The notes under the pieces are model-generated. The model saw only the letters and a program-made list of their open reading frames with translations, ran no database searches and was not told the origin of the DNA. The position numbers and the translations under genes are program-made. Below, in pieces: positions 28,675-37,587 of a stretch of DNA of 64,000 bases. How positions within the stretch are numbered: position 1 is the stretch's first letter; each line of letters opens with the position of its first letter. Source of the stretch: Methyloversatilis sp. (lineage in GTDB: Bacteria; Pseudomonadota; Gammaproteobacteria; Burkholderiales; Rhodocyclaceae); the NCBI GenBank assembly GCA_016791045.1, contig JAEUNO010000030.1:62001-126000 (forward strand), written 5' to 3'.

Positions 28675-29793
28675 ATGCAGAGGAATTCGATTCTGAACGA
28701 GCGGCACCGCCAGCTCGGCTCCAAGCTCGACGGCGATACGTGGAACTTCATGCCCATCCCGTGGAGCTACAGCAGCTGTCCGCACGACGAAGTCGTCGCC
28801 ACGCGCACGCGCGCCGGGCTGTACGACGTGTCGGCGCTGAACATCGTCAACGTGACCGGGCAGGACGCCGAAGCCGTCATCGACCGCCTGGTCGCCATCG
28901 ACGTCACGAAGCTGAAGCCGGGCACGGCCCGTCTCGGCGGCGAAGTGAACGAAGCCGGCGCACTGGTCGACGACATCATGATCATCCGCGACGCTGCCGA
29001 CCGGTTCCGCATTTCGCACGGCAGCGGCGCCACGCCGAAGACGCTGGCCGCACTGGCTGCCGGCAGGAGTGTGACCATCACCTCCGATCAGGACGTGCAC
29101 ATCCTGTCGCTGCAGGGCCCGGTTTCGCTCGACGTGCTGAAGGCGCACACGCCGGCCGACCTGGCTGAGCTGCCGTACTTCAACCACGTCGAAACCACGC
29201 TGTTCGGCAAGAAGGTGACGCTGGGGCGTGGCGGCTACTCCGGCGAGCGCGGCTACGAGGTGTACTGCAGCGCGGCCGACGCCGTGTTCCTGTGGGACAC
29301 GATTCTTGAAGCGGGCAAGCCGAAGGGTGTTGTCCCGTGTTCGTGGACCGCGCTCGATCTGACGCGCGTCGAAGGCGCGTTGCTGTTCTTCCCGTTCGAA
29401 ATGCCGGAAGGCGATACCACGCCGTGGGAAGTGAACATGGACTGGGCGGTCGACCTTGACAAGGCGGGCGACTACATCGGCAAGGCTGCGGTGCTGCACC
29501 TGAAGGGGCGCGAGCGCGTGAAGCAGGCCGGCATGACGGTGCTGCACCACGCAGCGGTCGAAGCCGGTGCGAAGGTCTATGACGGCGACACCGAAGTCGG
29601 CGTGGTCACGTCGGCTTCTTACAGCCGCCTGCTGATGCAGTCGCTGGCCATGGTGCATCTCAAGCCGGCGAAGTCGTCGATCGGCACCCGTCTGACGATC
29701 CGCAGCGAGGCCGGCAATCTGGCGGCGCTGGTGGTGCCGACGCCGTTCTACGATCCGCTGCGCCAGCGCACCCATCCCGACAGGAAGCGCTGA
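28675..29793 (+). CDS. dmmD: DmmD, GcvT-like folate protein of dimethylamine oxidation
   Basis: This cytosolic protein of 372 residues with the aminomethyltransferase (GcvT) fold is thought to transfer the formaldehyde released by dimethylamine demethylation to tetrahydrofolate. Family features include TRAGLYDVSALNIVNVTG near the N-terminus, ARLGGEVNEAGALVDDIMI and the substrate-pocket stretch GGYSGERGYEVYCS. It is the first gene of dmmDABC. It differs from the glycine-cleavage GcvT by context: no gcvH or gcvP is near. The start has GGGAGACACCGGGAA upstream. It is probably expressed from operator C. Confidence 0.9.
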   Translation: MQRNSILNERHRQLGSKLDGDTWNFMPIPWSYSSCPHDEVVATRTRAGLYDVSALNIVNVTGQDAEAVIDRLVAIDVTKLKPGTARLGGEVNEAGALVDDIMIIRDAADRFRISHGSGATPKTLAALAAGRSVTITSDQDVHILSLQGPVSLDVLKAHTPADLAELPYFNHVETTLFGKKVTLGRGGYSGERGYEVYCSAADAVFLWDTILEAGKPKGVVPCSWTALDLTRVEGALLFFPFEMPEGDTTPWEVNMDWAVDLDKAGDYIGKAAVLHLKGRERVKQAGMTVLHHAAVEAGAKVYDGDTEVGVVTSASYSRLLMQSLAMVHLKPAKSSIGTRLTIRSEAGNLAALVVPTPFYDPLRQRTHPDRKR

Positions 29794-29872
29794 TCGCTCA
29801 ACGCCGCCGACCCGCTGCGTGCTCCTTAGGCCGCGGGCCGGACCGCTCCCTCCCCTTGCCACGAGACGCCGC

Positions 29873-30466
29873 ATGTCCACCCCTGCCATCAAAAGCCAGC
29901 CGGTCTACACCGCGCTCGAATGGGACCGCACCGGCACCCATCACGTGCTGTTCGTCGCAGCCGATGAGGCGGCGCTGGCGAGCCGACTGTGGGCGCAACC
30001 GCCCGCCGGCCCGATCACGCTCATCCTCCAGCACGCCGATGGCGCGCCGATGACCAGCTGGCTGGCCGAGCGGCCAGCCAGCGTTCACACCATCGCCGCC
30101 GCGACGCTGGAGCTTGCGTTGAAAGCGCTGGGCGACACGCTGCGCGCCGCGCAGATGGGCACCCGGCTGTATCTGGTCGGACCGGAAGACGCCATCTGGC
30201 AGGCGGCGCGCCTGGCTGACGGCCTGGGCATGAGCCGCGACGAAATGCGCCTGATGCAGGCGGGCACGCGCGCCCGGCCGGTGTTCTGCGTGCATTGCCG
30301 CACCGTCACGCGCGGCGTGCACACCCATATCGTGCCGTGCAGCGGCTGTGGGCGTGCGCTGTTCGTACGCGACCATTTTTCGCGTCGTCTGGGCGCCTAC
30401 ATGGGCTTCCAGATCGACGCCGAAGCGCCGGGCGACATCCCGGCGGCGGAGGTGATCTACCCATGA
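29873..30466 (+). CDS. dmmA: Dimethylamine monooxygenase subunit DmmA
   Basis: The 197-residue protein matches the DmmA family in size and layout. An alpha/beta N-terminal domain of about 125 residues (HVLFVAADEAALASRLW, then TRLYLVGPEDAIWQ) is followed by a zinc-ribbon-like C-terminus with CVHC and CSGC pairs (residues about 141-144 and 159-162) before RRLGAYMGFQIDAEAPG. DmmA is one of the three subunits required for dimethylamine oxidation to methylamine. The stop overlaps the dmmB start by 4 nt, indicating coupled translation. Confidence 0.9.
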   Translation: MSTPAIKSQPVYTALEWDRTGTHHVLFVAADEAALASRLWAQPPAGPITLILQHADGAPMTSWLAERPASVHTIAAATLELALKALGDTLRAAQMGTRLYLVGPEDAIWQAARLADGLGMSRDEMRLMQAGTRARPVFCVHCRTVTRGVHTHIVPCSGCGRALFVRDHFSRRLGAYMGFQIDAEAPGDIPAAEVIYP

Positions 30467-31422
30467 GCCACGCATCCCTGAACGTCGAAATCGGTCGCAT
30501 CCGCGACCTGGCGCCCGGCATCCGGGAGTTCAGTCTGCGGCGCAGCGACGGCGCCGATTTCCCGGTCTTCTCCGGCGGCAGCCATACCGTGCTGTCACTG
30601 CCGCTGGGCGATCGCCTGCACCGCAACCCGTATTCGCTGCTGGGCGACCCGTCGGTGCGTGACACCTGGCGCATCGCGGTGCGCCTGCAGGAGACGTCGC
30701 GCGGCGGCTCGCGCTGGCTGCACGAAGCGGCGCGCGAAGGCATGCGTCTCGACATTTCGGCACCGGTCAATCTGTTCGCGCTGAACCGCACGGGTCGGCG
30801 CCACATCCTGGTCGCCGGCGGCATCGGCATCACGCCGATACTTTCGCAGGCGCGCGAACTGGCGCGCCTGGGCGCCGATTTCGAAGTGCATTACGCCTAC
30901 CGCGCGCCGGAGTTCGGCGTGTTTGCCGACGAACTCGAAGCGCTGGCGCCCGGCCGCATCCACCATTACGTGCAGTCGCGCCGAGAACAGATCGAATTCG
31001 GCTCGCTGCTGGCCGGCCGCCCGCTCGGCACCCACTTCTATATCTGCGGCCCGGCCGGCATGGTCGCAGCCAGCCTGAATGCCGGCAAGTCGCTGGGCTG
31101 GCCCGACAGCCATCTGCACAGCGAACAGTTCCTCGCGCCGAGCGGCGGCGAACCGTTCGACGTGAAGCTCGCGCTCAGCGGCCACCGCTTCAGCGTGCCG
31201 AGCGACCTGTCGCTGCTCGAAGCGATCGAACAGCAGGGCGTCGACGCGCCCTATCTGTGTCGCGGCGGCGCCTGCGGCCAGTGCGAACTGGAGGTGCTCG
31301 GCGCCGACAGCGAGCTGATCCATCACGACCTGTATCTGAGCGCCGACGAGCGCGCGTCGGGCACGAAGATCATGCCCTGCGTGTCGCGCCTGAAGGGCGG
31401 CTGCCTGACCCTGAACCTGTGA
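30463..31422 (+). CDS. dmmB: Dimethylamine monooxygenase reductase subunit DmmB
   Basis: This 319-residue phthalate-dioxygenase-reductase-type protein passes electrons from NAD(P)H to the heme subunit. An N-terminal ferredoxin-reductase domain has the flavin motif RNPYSLLG (residues about 44-51) and the nucleotide-binding GGIGITPILSQA (about 115-126). The C-terminal plant-type 2Fe-2S domain carries CRGGACGQCELEV plus a distal Cys (IMPCVSR). The order FNR-NAD-2Fe2S is that of the VanB/PDR group. It lies between DmmA and DmmC. Confidence 0.93.
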   Translation: MSHASLNVEIGRIRDLAPGIREFSLRRSDGADFPVFSGGSHTVLSLPLGDRLHRNPYSLLGDPSVRDTWRIAVRLQETSRGGSRWLHEAAREGMRLDISAPVNLFALNRTGRRHILVAGGIGITPILSQARELARLGADFEVHYAYRAPEFGVFADELEALAPGRIHHYVQSRREQIEFGSLLAGRPLGTHFYICGPAGMVAASLNAGKSLGWPDSHLHSEQFLAPSGGEPFDVKLALSGHRFSVPSDLSLLEAIEQQGVDAPYLCRGGACGQCELEVLGADSELIHHDLYLSADERASGTKIMPCVSRLKGGCLTLNL

Positions 31423-31432
31423 GGACGACGAC

Positions 31433-32476
31433 ATGACCCTAGCCTTCAAGCCGGACGAAACCTTCCGCGACGACTACACCTATCGCAACTCGCCGGCCGC
31501 CATCCGCCGCTTCCCCTTTCCCTTCCATCAGGACCAGTACATGTACTCGGTCAACATGGAGCCGCACGCGGGCGGGCCGGCCGGCTCGGTGTACGAGCAC
31601 GCGTTCGACATCGACGAGCACTACATCGCCGAAATGCGCGACCGCGCCATCACGCTGGAGCGCGACCCCGGCCGCTGCGTGTCGCTGCCGCACATGATGG
31701 ACGCCGAGTGGGACACGCTCGAACTGCTGATGGAATCGATGGCGCGCGACTACCCTGATCTGTTCGTGCTGAACAAGGACGGCGAGCGCTGGCACTGGGT
31801 GAACAAACCGCTGGGCATCGACCAGTCCTTCACCTTCGGCGACGCCGCCACCTTGCCGTGCCCGCCGTTCGAATACATCACGCGCCAGACCCAGGGCGAT
31901 TTCGTCATCATGGATCAGCGCGACAACGACCTGTTCGCCGACGCCGGCATGATCACGTCGCAGGCCGACTGGTCGCTTACCTTCGACGTCGGCATGAGCT
32001 TCATGGAATGGCATGGCCCGGTGCCGCTGGCGCATGAGCTGGGCGTGTTCGAGCGCGCACTCAAGTACCTGCTGATGCTGCAGCAGGGCCGCCCGGTGCG
32101 CCGCCTGAACTGGACCATGACGATCAATCCGCGCCTCGACACCGCGCCCGAAACCTATCCCGAATGGGGACAGGACCGCGCCAGCGTCACGCCGGACAAT
32201 GTCGGCGCCAAGGTGCATCTGCGGGTGGAACTGCAGACCCTGTTCCGTCTGCCGCGCAGCAACGGCATGCTGTTCTCGATCCGCGGCTACCTCGCCAGCA
32301 TGGAAGAACTGGCGACCTACCCGCGCTGGGCCAAGCGCCTGAACCGCGTGCTCGGCTCGCTGCCGAACGAACTGGCCGAATACAAGGGCCTGGTGCGCTA
32401 CAGCCAGACCACACTCGACTGGCTGGCCCGCCACGACGACGGCGCCCCGCTCGCGGTGGGCACGCAGCCGGAATAG
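31433..32476 (+). CDS. dmmC: Dimethylamine monooxygenase heme subunit DmmC
   Basis: This 347-residue DUF3445 protein, the heme-dependent oxidative N-demethylase family, should hold the catalytic site that demethylates dimethylamine to methylamine and formaldehyde. Recognisable stretches are LFVLNKDGERWHWVN, ITRQTQGDFVIMDQRD, LTFDVGMSFMEWHGPVP and the C-terminal VELQTLFRLPRSNGMLFSIR. It closes the dmmDABC operon with GAGGACG before its start. No methylamine-oxidising genes (gmaS, mgs, mgd or mauAB) follow, so methylamine use must be encoded elsewhere. Confidence 0.93.
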   Translation: MTLAFKPDETFRDDYTYRNSPAAIRRFPFPFHQDQYMYSVNMEPHAGGPAGSVYEHAFDIDEHYIAEMRDRAITLERDPGRCVSLPHMMDAEWDTLELLMESMARDYPDLFVLNKDGERWHWVNKPLGIDQSFTFGDAATLPCPPFEYITRQTQGDFVIMDQRDNDLFADAGMITSQADWSLTFDVGMSFMEWHGPVPLAHELGVFERALKYLLMLQQGRPVRRLNWTMTINPRLDTAPETYPEWGQDRASVTPDNVGAKVHLRVELQTLFRLPRSNGMLFSIRGYLASMEELATYPRWAKRLNRVLGSLPNELAEYKGLVRYSQTTLDWLARHDDGAPLAVGTQPE

Positions 32477-32522
32477 GGCGGCGGGCCGACTTGTTGCGCT
32501 GGAGCTTCGCAGGCGCGCGATG

Positions 32523-32553
32523 CCGGCCCGGTGAATCGGCACCGCCGGGCCGG
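32523..32553 (+). terminator. GC-rich hairpin after dmmC
   Basis: CCGGCCCGG pairs perfectly with CCGGGCCGG across a 13-nt loop, 47 bp after the dmmC stop. There is no T-run, so termination is possible but not certain. Confidence 0.45.
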
Positions 32554-32590
32554 ATGTCGCATCGGGTCCGGTGTCATGCAACTGTCACGC

Positions 32591-32637
32591 CCGGGTAGCG
32601 TACCCGGTCGAAACTGGTACGCATTCAATATGCGTAC
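32591..32637 (+). promoter_or_regulatory. Two perfect palindromes before the beta-repeat PEP-CTERM gene
   Basis: The first is CCGGGTA-GCG-TACCCGG (32591-32607). The second is GTACGCAT-TCAAT-ATGCGTAC (32617-32637), ending 9 bp before the start codon. Both arms are perfect. They could be operators, or RNA hairpins near the start codon that control translation. Confidence 0.6.
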
Positions 32638-32646
32638 GGCTTCGAC

Positions 32647-35490
32647 ATGTTTTCGGGAAAATACCCCTGCGTTCTGATGGCGCTGGTCCTCGCGGCGCCC
32701 CTGCCGGTGGCGGCAGGGCTTTACGATGGCCCGGTCGATCCGACGTCGCTGGCGGCCGCGTATGAGGGTTGGCGCAAGCTCAAAGATGAGGTGTACCTCA
32801 TCGACCCCATTTACGGGGCAGGCGGGACCTTGTTACAGGACAACTGCTGTCTGCCTGCCTTTGACTACGACCGGCCCGACTTCGAGGCGTGGACTGGCCA
32901 CTTGTGGACCGCCTTCAGCGACGCCGATCTGGGTGCACCCGGTGCAACGCTCTACCTGGGTTCGGAGCGGCTGGTCATCGGTGCCAGTTTCGACACCTTC
33001 CGCGATGTCGTCATCGGTTACACCACTTCGCAGTACGGCTCCGATTACGCCTTCCTTCCGATAGTCAGTCCTGATGGCACGCCGATGCCGGTGCCAGCGC
33101 CCGCACCCCTCACGCCTCGTCCGGCCGGGCCGGCCTGGATCGACACGCAGGGCAACACCTTCGGCATCCACGGCCAGGTCACGACTCACCAGACGCTGTA
33201 CAAGCAGGGTGCGGGCACGCTGCGCCTGACGCACGCCGACAACGTCTGGCACGCGGCACCGGTGGTGAGTTTCGGCGTGTTGGCAGCAACTGCTGCCAGT
33301 CTGCGCACCGATGTGACCGTGCGTTCGGGCGGGAGGCTGGTGTTCGAACAGTCGGACGCCGACCGCTTCGATCACGTCATGTCGGGCGCCGGCACGGTGG
33401 TCAAGGCCGGCAGCGGCGAACTGCTGCTGAACCGTGCGCAGACCTTCAGCGGCGAGTTGCACGTGGCGGAAGGCCGACTGAAGCTTGCGGCCGGTGCCAC
33501 GCCCGGTCAGCGCCCGCGCATCCTGGTTGCGCTGGATGCCACGCTGGACCTTGCCGCCCTGACGACGACGACCGAAGCGGCCAGTCTGTCGGGTGCCGGC
33601 GATGTGTGGCTGGGAAGCGGCACATTGCTGATCAGCGGGCCGTCACCCGCGGGCGACACCTTCGCCGGTCGGCTGTCCGGCGCCGGCATGCTTGAGGTGG
33701 GCAGCAATGCGCGCATCGAACTGACCGGGCACAACACGCAGGCTGCCGGCACCCTGGTGCGCGGCACACTGATCGCCGGCCGCGATGCCAGTCTGGGCGC
33801 AGCCGGGCAGGTCCTGCGGCTGGCAGGTGGCCGGCTGGAGCTGTCGTCGGATATCGAACTGGCCCGCACGCTGCACAGCACCGGCAACAGTGCCGTCGAT
33901 CTCGGCGATCACCGGCTCACCCTCTTCGACAGCCTTTCCGGCGATGGCACGCTCACGAAGTCGGGCGGCGGCGAATTCACGCTGAGCCAGGTCGGCCGCT
34001 TCACCGGCACGGTGGATGTGGGCGCCGGCACGCTGGCGCTGCAGGGGCGCGGCAGCACGGGTGACGCAAGCTATATCTATCTGGCGCACGACGCGGTATT
34101 CGATCTCAGCGCGGCGGATGGCGCGCGCACGCTGGCCGGTCTGTCGAACCTTGGAGGCGGCGCCACGGTCAAGCTGGGTGACAACGCGCTGCGCGTCCAT
34201 CAATCCGGGGGCCGCCGGGTTTTCGGTGGTCGCATAGAAGGGAGCGGTGCATTCGAAAAGGACGGCAGCGGCACCCTCCTGGTCGTTGGCGACGCGGCCT
34301 GGACGGGTACCACGCGCGTCTTTGCAGGCGAATTGTCGGTCAGTCCCGGGCTCGCCAGCCAGCGCGTGCAGAACGAGGGCGTGCTGCGCATGACAAACGC
34401 CGACACCGCTGCGTGGTCGGGCGAATTGTCCGGCGCTGGCCGCTTCGTGAAATCCGGTGAAGGGCTGCTGTGGCTGCGCGGCGCCAACACGCAGGCGTTT
34501 GTCGAGGTTCAGCAAGGCGTGCTGGTCGGTCGCAGCAGCACGCTCGGCCGCGACATCGACGTGGCCCACGGCGCTGGTGTGGGTTTCTACATCGACGAAG
34601 ACGACACGCACCATGGCACGGTCCGCGGCGCGGGCGTGCTGTACAGCTACGGCAGCGGCGCGCTGACGCTGGCTGGCACCTACGCACACAGCGGTGGCAC
34701 CGCCATCAGCAACACCTTGCGCATCGACAGCGATGCCCGGCTGGGTGATGCACGCGGCGGACTGCTGATCGCCGGTGGCACGTTGCAGGCGCTCGACGAT
34801 CTCACACTGTGCCGACACATCGCGCTCGGCGACGATGGCGGCACGCTCGACAGCAACGGCTTCGACATCACGCAGATCGGCCGCATCGACGGGCCGGGCG
34901 GCTTGACCAAGGCGGGCAGCGGCCGGCTGACCTTGCTGGGCGATTACGACTACGCCGGTCACACCGTGGTCGCCGCCGGTGAACTGGTATTCGGCGGTGC
35001 GCTCGAAGGCAGCTTCGAAGTGCTGGCCGGCGCCCGGCTGGTCGCCTCGGGCGTCCTCGGTGGCGACATCTCGGTCGCCGAAGGCGGCAGCCTGTTGCTG
35101 ACCAGTGATGTCCTGTCGGTAACCGGCCTGATCGACCTCGGCGGCACGCTGAACTTCGACTTCGCCGGTGGCCTGCGCACCGGGCCCCTGCTCGCCGCCG
35201 GCACGCTGATGATTTCGCAGGTGGTCGACCTTTCACTGACCGGCTTCGATCCCGCGTACCGCGCGCAACGCATCGAGTTGGTCCAGGCCAACGACATCGT
35301 ATTCGCCGAAGCCGGCCGGCTCGCGCTATCCGGTGATCTGACGCAGGCGGGTTACCGACTTGAGGTATCGAACGGCACGCTGGCTCTGATTGCCGCGCCG
35401 GTACCTGAACCTTCGACGATTATTCTGTTGCTGGCGGGGTTGGGGGTTATTGGGTGGCGCTTCGCGTTAGCCAGATGCGATGGAAAATGA
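32647..35490 (+). CDS. Autotransporter-type beta-strand-repeat protein with PEP-CTERM tag
   Basis: This 947-residue exported protein has a signal peptide (about residues 1-23) and a leader region of about 150 residues that includes a CC pair and a Pro-rich linker. About 700 residues of passenger-associated transport repeats follow (recurrent patterns such as GAGTVVKAGSGELLL, GAGTLAL and GSGRLTLLGDYDYAGHT), which fold as a right-handed beta helix. The C-terminus is a PEP-CTERM tag (VPEPSTIILLLAGLGVIGW, then Arg). There is no autotransporter beta-barrel, so surface attachment would depend on exosortase. It is likely an adhesin or matrix protein. No Shine-Dalgarno is obvious; two palindromes lie just upstream. 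Confidence 0.85.
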   Translation: MFSGKYPCVLMALVLAAPLPVAAGLYDGPVDPTSLAAAYEGWRKLKDEVYLIDPIYGAGGTLLQDNCCLPAFDYDRPDFEAWTGHLWTAFSDADLGAPGATLYLGSERLVIGASFDTFRDVVIGYTTSQYGSDYAFLPIVSPDGTPMPVPAPAPLTPRPAGPAWIDTQGNTFGIHGQVTTHQTLYKQGAGTLRLTHADNVWHAAPVVSFGVLAATAASLRTDVTVRSGGRLVFEQSDADRFDHVMSGAGTVVKAGSGELLLNRAQTFSGELHVAEGRLKLAAGATPGQRPRILVALDATLDLAALTTTTEAASLSGAGDVWLGSGTLLISGPSPAGDTFAGRLSGAGMLEVGSNARIELTGHNTQAAGTLVRGTLIAGRDASLGAAGQVLRLAGGRLELSSDIELARTLHSTGNSAVDLGDHRLTLFDSLSGDGTLTKSGGGEFTLSQVGRFTGTVDVGAGTLALQGRGSTGDASYIYLAHDAVFDLSAADGARTLAGLSNLGGGATVKLGDNALRVHQSGGRRVFGGRIEGSGAFEKDGSGTLLVVGDAAWTGTTRVFAGELSVSPGLASQRVQNEGVLRMTNADTAAWSGELSGAGRFVKSGEGLLWLRGANTQAFVEVQQGVLVGRSSTLGRDIDVAHGAGVGFYIDEDDTHHGTVRGAGVLYSYGSGALTLAGTYAHSGGTAISNTLRIDSDARLGDARGGLLIAGGTLQALDDLTLCRHIALGDDGGTLDSNGFDITQIGRIDGPGGLTKAGSGRLTLLGDYDYAGHTVVAAGELVFGGALEGSFEVLAGARLVASGVLGGDISVAEGGSLLLTSDVLSVTGLIDLGGTLNFDFAGGLRTGPLLAAGTLMISQVVDLSLTGFDPAYRAQRIELVQANDIVFAEAGRLALSGDLTQAGYRLEVSNGTLALIAAPVPEPSTIILLLAGLGVIGWRFALARCDGK

Positions 35491-35695
35491 CCTTCGATTC
35501 GTCGAGACTGGAAACGACTCCTGGCGCCTCAAGCCGAGCACGGCCTAGCGGCACGCGGGCTGCGCTCGTCGCTCCAAACCGCAAGAGGACAAACAACCGG
35601 AAACAGAATCGACTCAATATCGTGTTTAGCCATACTACGCGCATAAAAAGGAGAGGCGGTTTCAGATGAAACCCCGGGTCAGTCTTACGTGGAGA

Positions 35696-36118
35696 TCAAC
35701 AACCTTGGTACTTATGCATGATCCGCAGGGCGGACTCCAGCATCTGCAAGGTCGTTGCGTCGTTGCGCGACAGCGCGCCCTGAATGCCGTCACGAACCTT
35801 CTGCATGAAGTCGTATCGCGTGTCGTCGTTGCCGGCCGACAACTCGCCGCCCTGGCCGCCGCTGACCGGGATTTTCATCGTCATCGCCATGAAGGGGCGA
35901 CTGTCGTCGAGTGACATTGCACCGCTGCGGATTTCGGAATTGACCCAATCGCGCATCTCCTGGCGGCTCATCTGGGTGAAATCCGTCTGCTGGGTGCGAT
36001 TGGTCTGGCTTGCCGCCAGCGCAGCCGAAAAGGACGCGGTGGCGTCCGAACGGTCGGCGACTGCGGTCTGCGCGCGCTGGCTCGCATGGAGTTGGCTGAC
36101 ATTTGCATCAATTCTCAT
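35696..36118 (-). CDS. Protein of unknown function
   Basis: This 140-residue product has no signal peptide or membrane helix and no family I can name. The first 55 residues are rich in Ala, Ser, Gln and Thr. A more conserved-looking core reads SRQEMRDWVNSEIRSGAMSL, with DSRPFMAMTM after it, and the C-terminal third is helical (TTLQMLESALRIMHKY). AAAGGTGAAG before the start at 36118 supports translation. The 5' side abuts a transposase remnant, so the locus may be an insertion hot spot. Confidence 0.6.
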   Translation of the reverse strand: MRIDANVSQLHASQRAQTAVADRSDATASFSAALAASQTNRTQQTDFTQMSRQEMRDWVNSEIRSGAMSLDDSRPFMAMTMKIPVSGGQGGELSAGNDDTRYDFMQKVRDGIQGALSRNDATTLQMLESALRIMHKYQGC

Positions 36119-36365
36119 CGCTTCACCTTTCAAGAACAAAAAGCGCCGCGCCCTCACGTGCCAAACCTCGGCTTGGGCTGTGCGTTCGACCCGCGCAAGA
36201 AACCGGCGATTTTGATATTCGCTCAAGCGACGGTCATCAAAGGCCGGAATAGCCGCAAGATGGGCTTCCTGTTCGGGTCATGGACAGAGCAGGGATGGCA
36301 AAAGACGCGTTGGTCGCGTCCTGTCGGGTCGGCGGCCGTGGTCTGGAAGGAGGAGCAGGCGGAGT

Positions 36366-36441
36366 CGCGGAATCCGTAGGCTATTCGCTTGATGACCTTG
36401 ATGCGGTCATTGACGCCTCCGAGGACGCTGGTGTTGAGTGG
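36366..36441 (-). pseudogene. Transposase C-terminal remnant, ISL3-like
   Basis: On the minus strand the stretch GGVNDRIKVIKRIAYGFRD matches the conserved C-terminal region of ISL3/IS204-type transposases (usually G[LIV]NNKIKVIKRRAYGYRD). The following residues no longer match the family, and nothing upstream looks like the DDE core. It is a fragment only, inferred from recalled family sequence. Confidence 0.5.
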
Positions 36442-36470
36442 AGGATGACCGAAGCAAGGATCTTCGGCGG

Positions 36471-36500
36471 TTACTATACGAAAAAGTTTTTGTATAGTAA
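36471..36500 (+). promoter_or_regulatory. AT-rich palindromic promoter of the nucleotidyltransferase-fold gene
   Basis: TTACTATAC (36471-36479) and GTATAGTAA (36492-36500) are perfect inverted arms around GAAAAAGTTTTT. The right arm contains TATAGT (36493-36498), a good -10, placed so that transcription would start within a few bases of the ATG at 36510. The dyad covers the promoter, as expected for an operator. No Shine-Dalgarno precedes the ATG. Confidence 0.6.
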
Positions 36501-36509
36501 TTTCTGCGT

Positions 36510-37550
36510 ATGCGCTACGTCGAACTGTCACTCGCCGCCCAGACCGCTTACGCGGAGCTGTTCTCCCAGACTCAGACACTGGAGATGGGAAACGCCCTGG
36601 CGGGGCTGTCCGGCGCGTTTCACCGGCGCACGATCAAGGGCCGCGTCTATTGGTACTTCGGTTATCGCGATATCGACAAGCAGGGCCGGATGATTTATGT
36701 CGGTCCGGATTCGGAGCGGGTCCGCTCGCTGGTCGAATCGCACGAACGTGCCCGGGCCGCCGGGCTGTTGACGAGCCCGGCTCTGGTTGCGCTGGCGGCG
36801 GGCGCGACACCCGCGGCGCCGAAGCACTTCCGGGTGGTGCGTCGTCTGGCCGAGTACGGATTCTTCAGGGCGGGTGGCGTACTCATCGGAACACATGCCT
36901 TCATCGCCCTGGGGAACATGCTGGGCGTGCGCTGGGCGGATGGCGCAGCCACGCTCGACGTGGATTTCGCCCATGCCGGCCCCAACGTGTCGATCGCCTT
37001 GCCGGCCAATATCCAGATCGATGTGCATGGCGCGCTCGAATCGCTGGAAATGGGCTTCCTGCCGATCACCCAGCTCAATGGCAAGGTCGGGGCGCAGTAT
37101 CGAAACCCGGACGATCTCGAACTCCGCCTTGATTTTCTGACGAGCATGACGCGCACCGGTGAGCCTGTGCTGGTGCCGAACTTGAATGTGGCGCTCGAAC
37201 CGCTGAAATTCATGGAGTTTTCGCTCGAAGCACCGGTGCAATGCTGTCTGTTTGCGCGTGCCGGTGCGTGTGTCGTCAACGTGCCAGCCCCTGAACGATT
37301 TGCCGCGCACAAGTTGATCGTGCACGGTGAGCGCCCGGTCGCTGAACAGACCAAGGCGAAGAAGGATGTGCTGCAGGCCGCCGGCCTGATCGAGTACTTC
37401 CTGAGCCAGGGCATGGCCGATGTCTTCAATGCGGCGTGGCGTGACGCCCTCGGTCGCGGCCAGGGCTGGACCACACGCGCGCTGCAGGGCCAAAAAGCCC
37501 TGTTGCGCATGGCGCCGGAACTGGATCAGCCTGAACTGTGGCGCAGTTGA
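36510..37550 (+). CDS. GSU2403-type nucleotidyltransferase-fold protein
   Basis: The 346-residue protein resembles the NTP_transf_8 / GSU2403 family. The recognisable core is FFRAGGVLIGTHAFIALGNMLG (a GS/GT-type nucleotidyltransferase helix), then TLDVDFA with the paired acidic residues expected to bind metal. FGYRDIDKQGRMIYVGPDSE near residue 50 is also typical. It is cytosolic. Nucleotidyltransferase-fold proteins of accessory regions include toxins such as AbiEii, but a toxin role here is speculation and no antitoxin gene is adjacent. The transposase fragment upstream and the AT-rich promoter suggest horizontal transfer. Confidence 0.75.
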   Translation: MRYVELSLAAQTAYAELFSQTQTLEMGNALAGLSGAFHRRTIKGRVYWYFGYRDIDKQGRMIYVGPDSERVRSLVESHERARAAGLLTSPALVALAAGATPAAPKHFRVVRRLAEYGFFRAGGVLIGTHAFIALGNMLGVRWADGAATLDVDFAHAGPNVSIALPANIQIDVHGALESLEMGFLPITQLNGKVGAQYRNPDDLELRLDFLTSMTRTGEPVLVPNLNVALEPLKFMEFSLEAPVQCCLFARAGACVVNVPAPERFAAHKLIVHGERPVAEQTKAKKDVLQAAGLIEYFLSQGMADVFNAAWRDALGRGQGWTTRALQGQKALLRMAPELDQPELWRS

Positions 37551-37587
37551 GCAGGCACCGGACAGCAAGGCGGAGGTTGTATGCGCA

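Larger units (their letters stand above)
36119..36509. other. Intergenic region with mobile-element debris
   Basis: These 391 bp hold a transposase fragment (36366-36441) and an AT-rich palindrome (36471-36500). Apart from these I see no gene. Base composition is visibly lower in GC near 36470-36500 than in the rest of the window. Confidence 0.6.
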
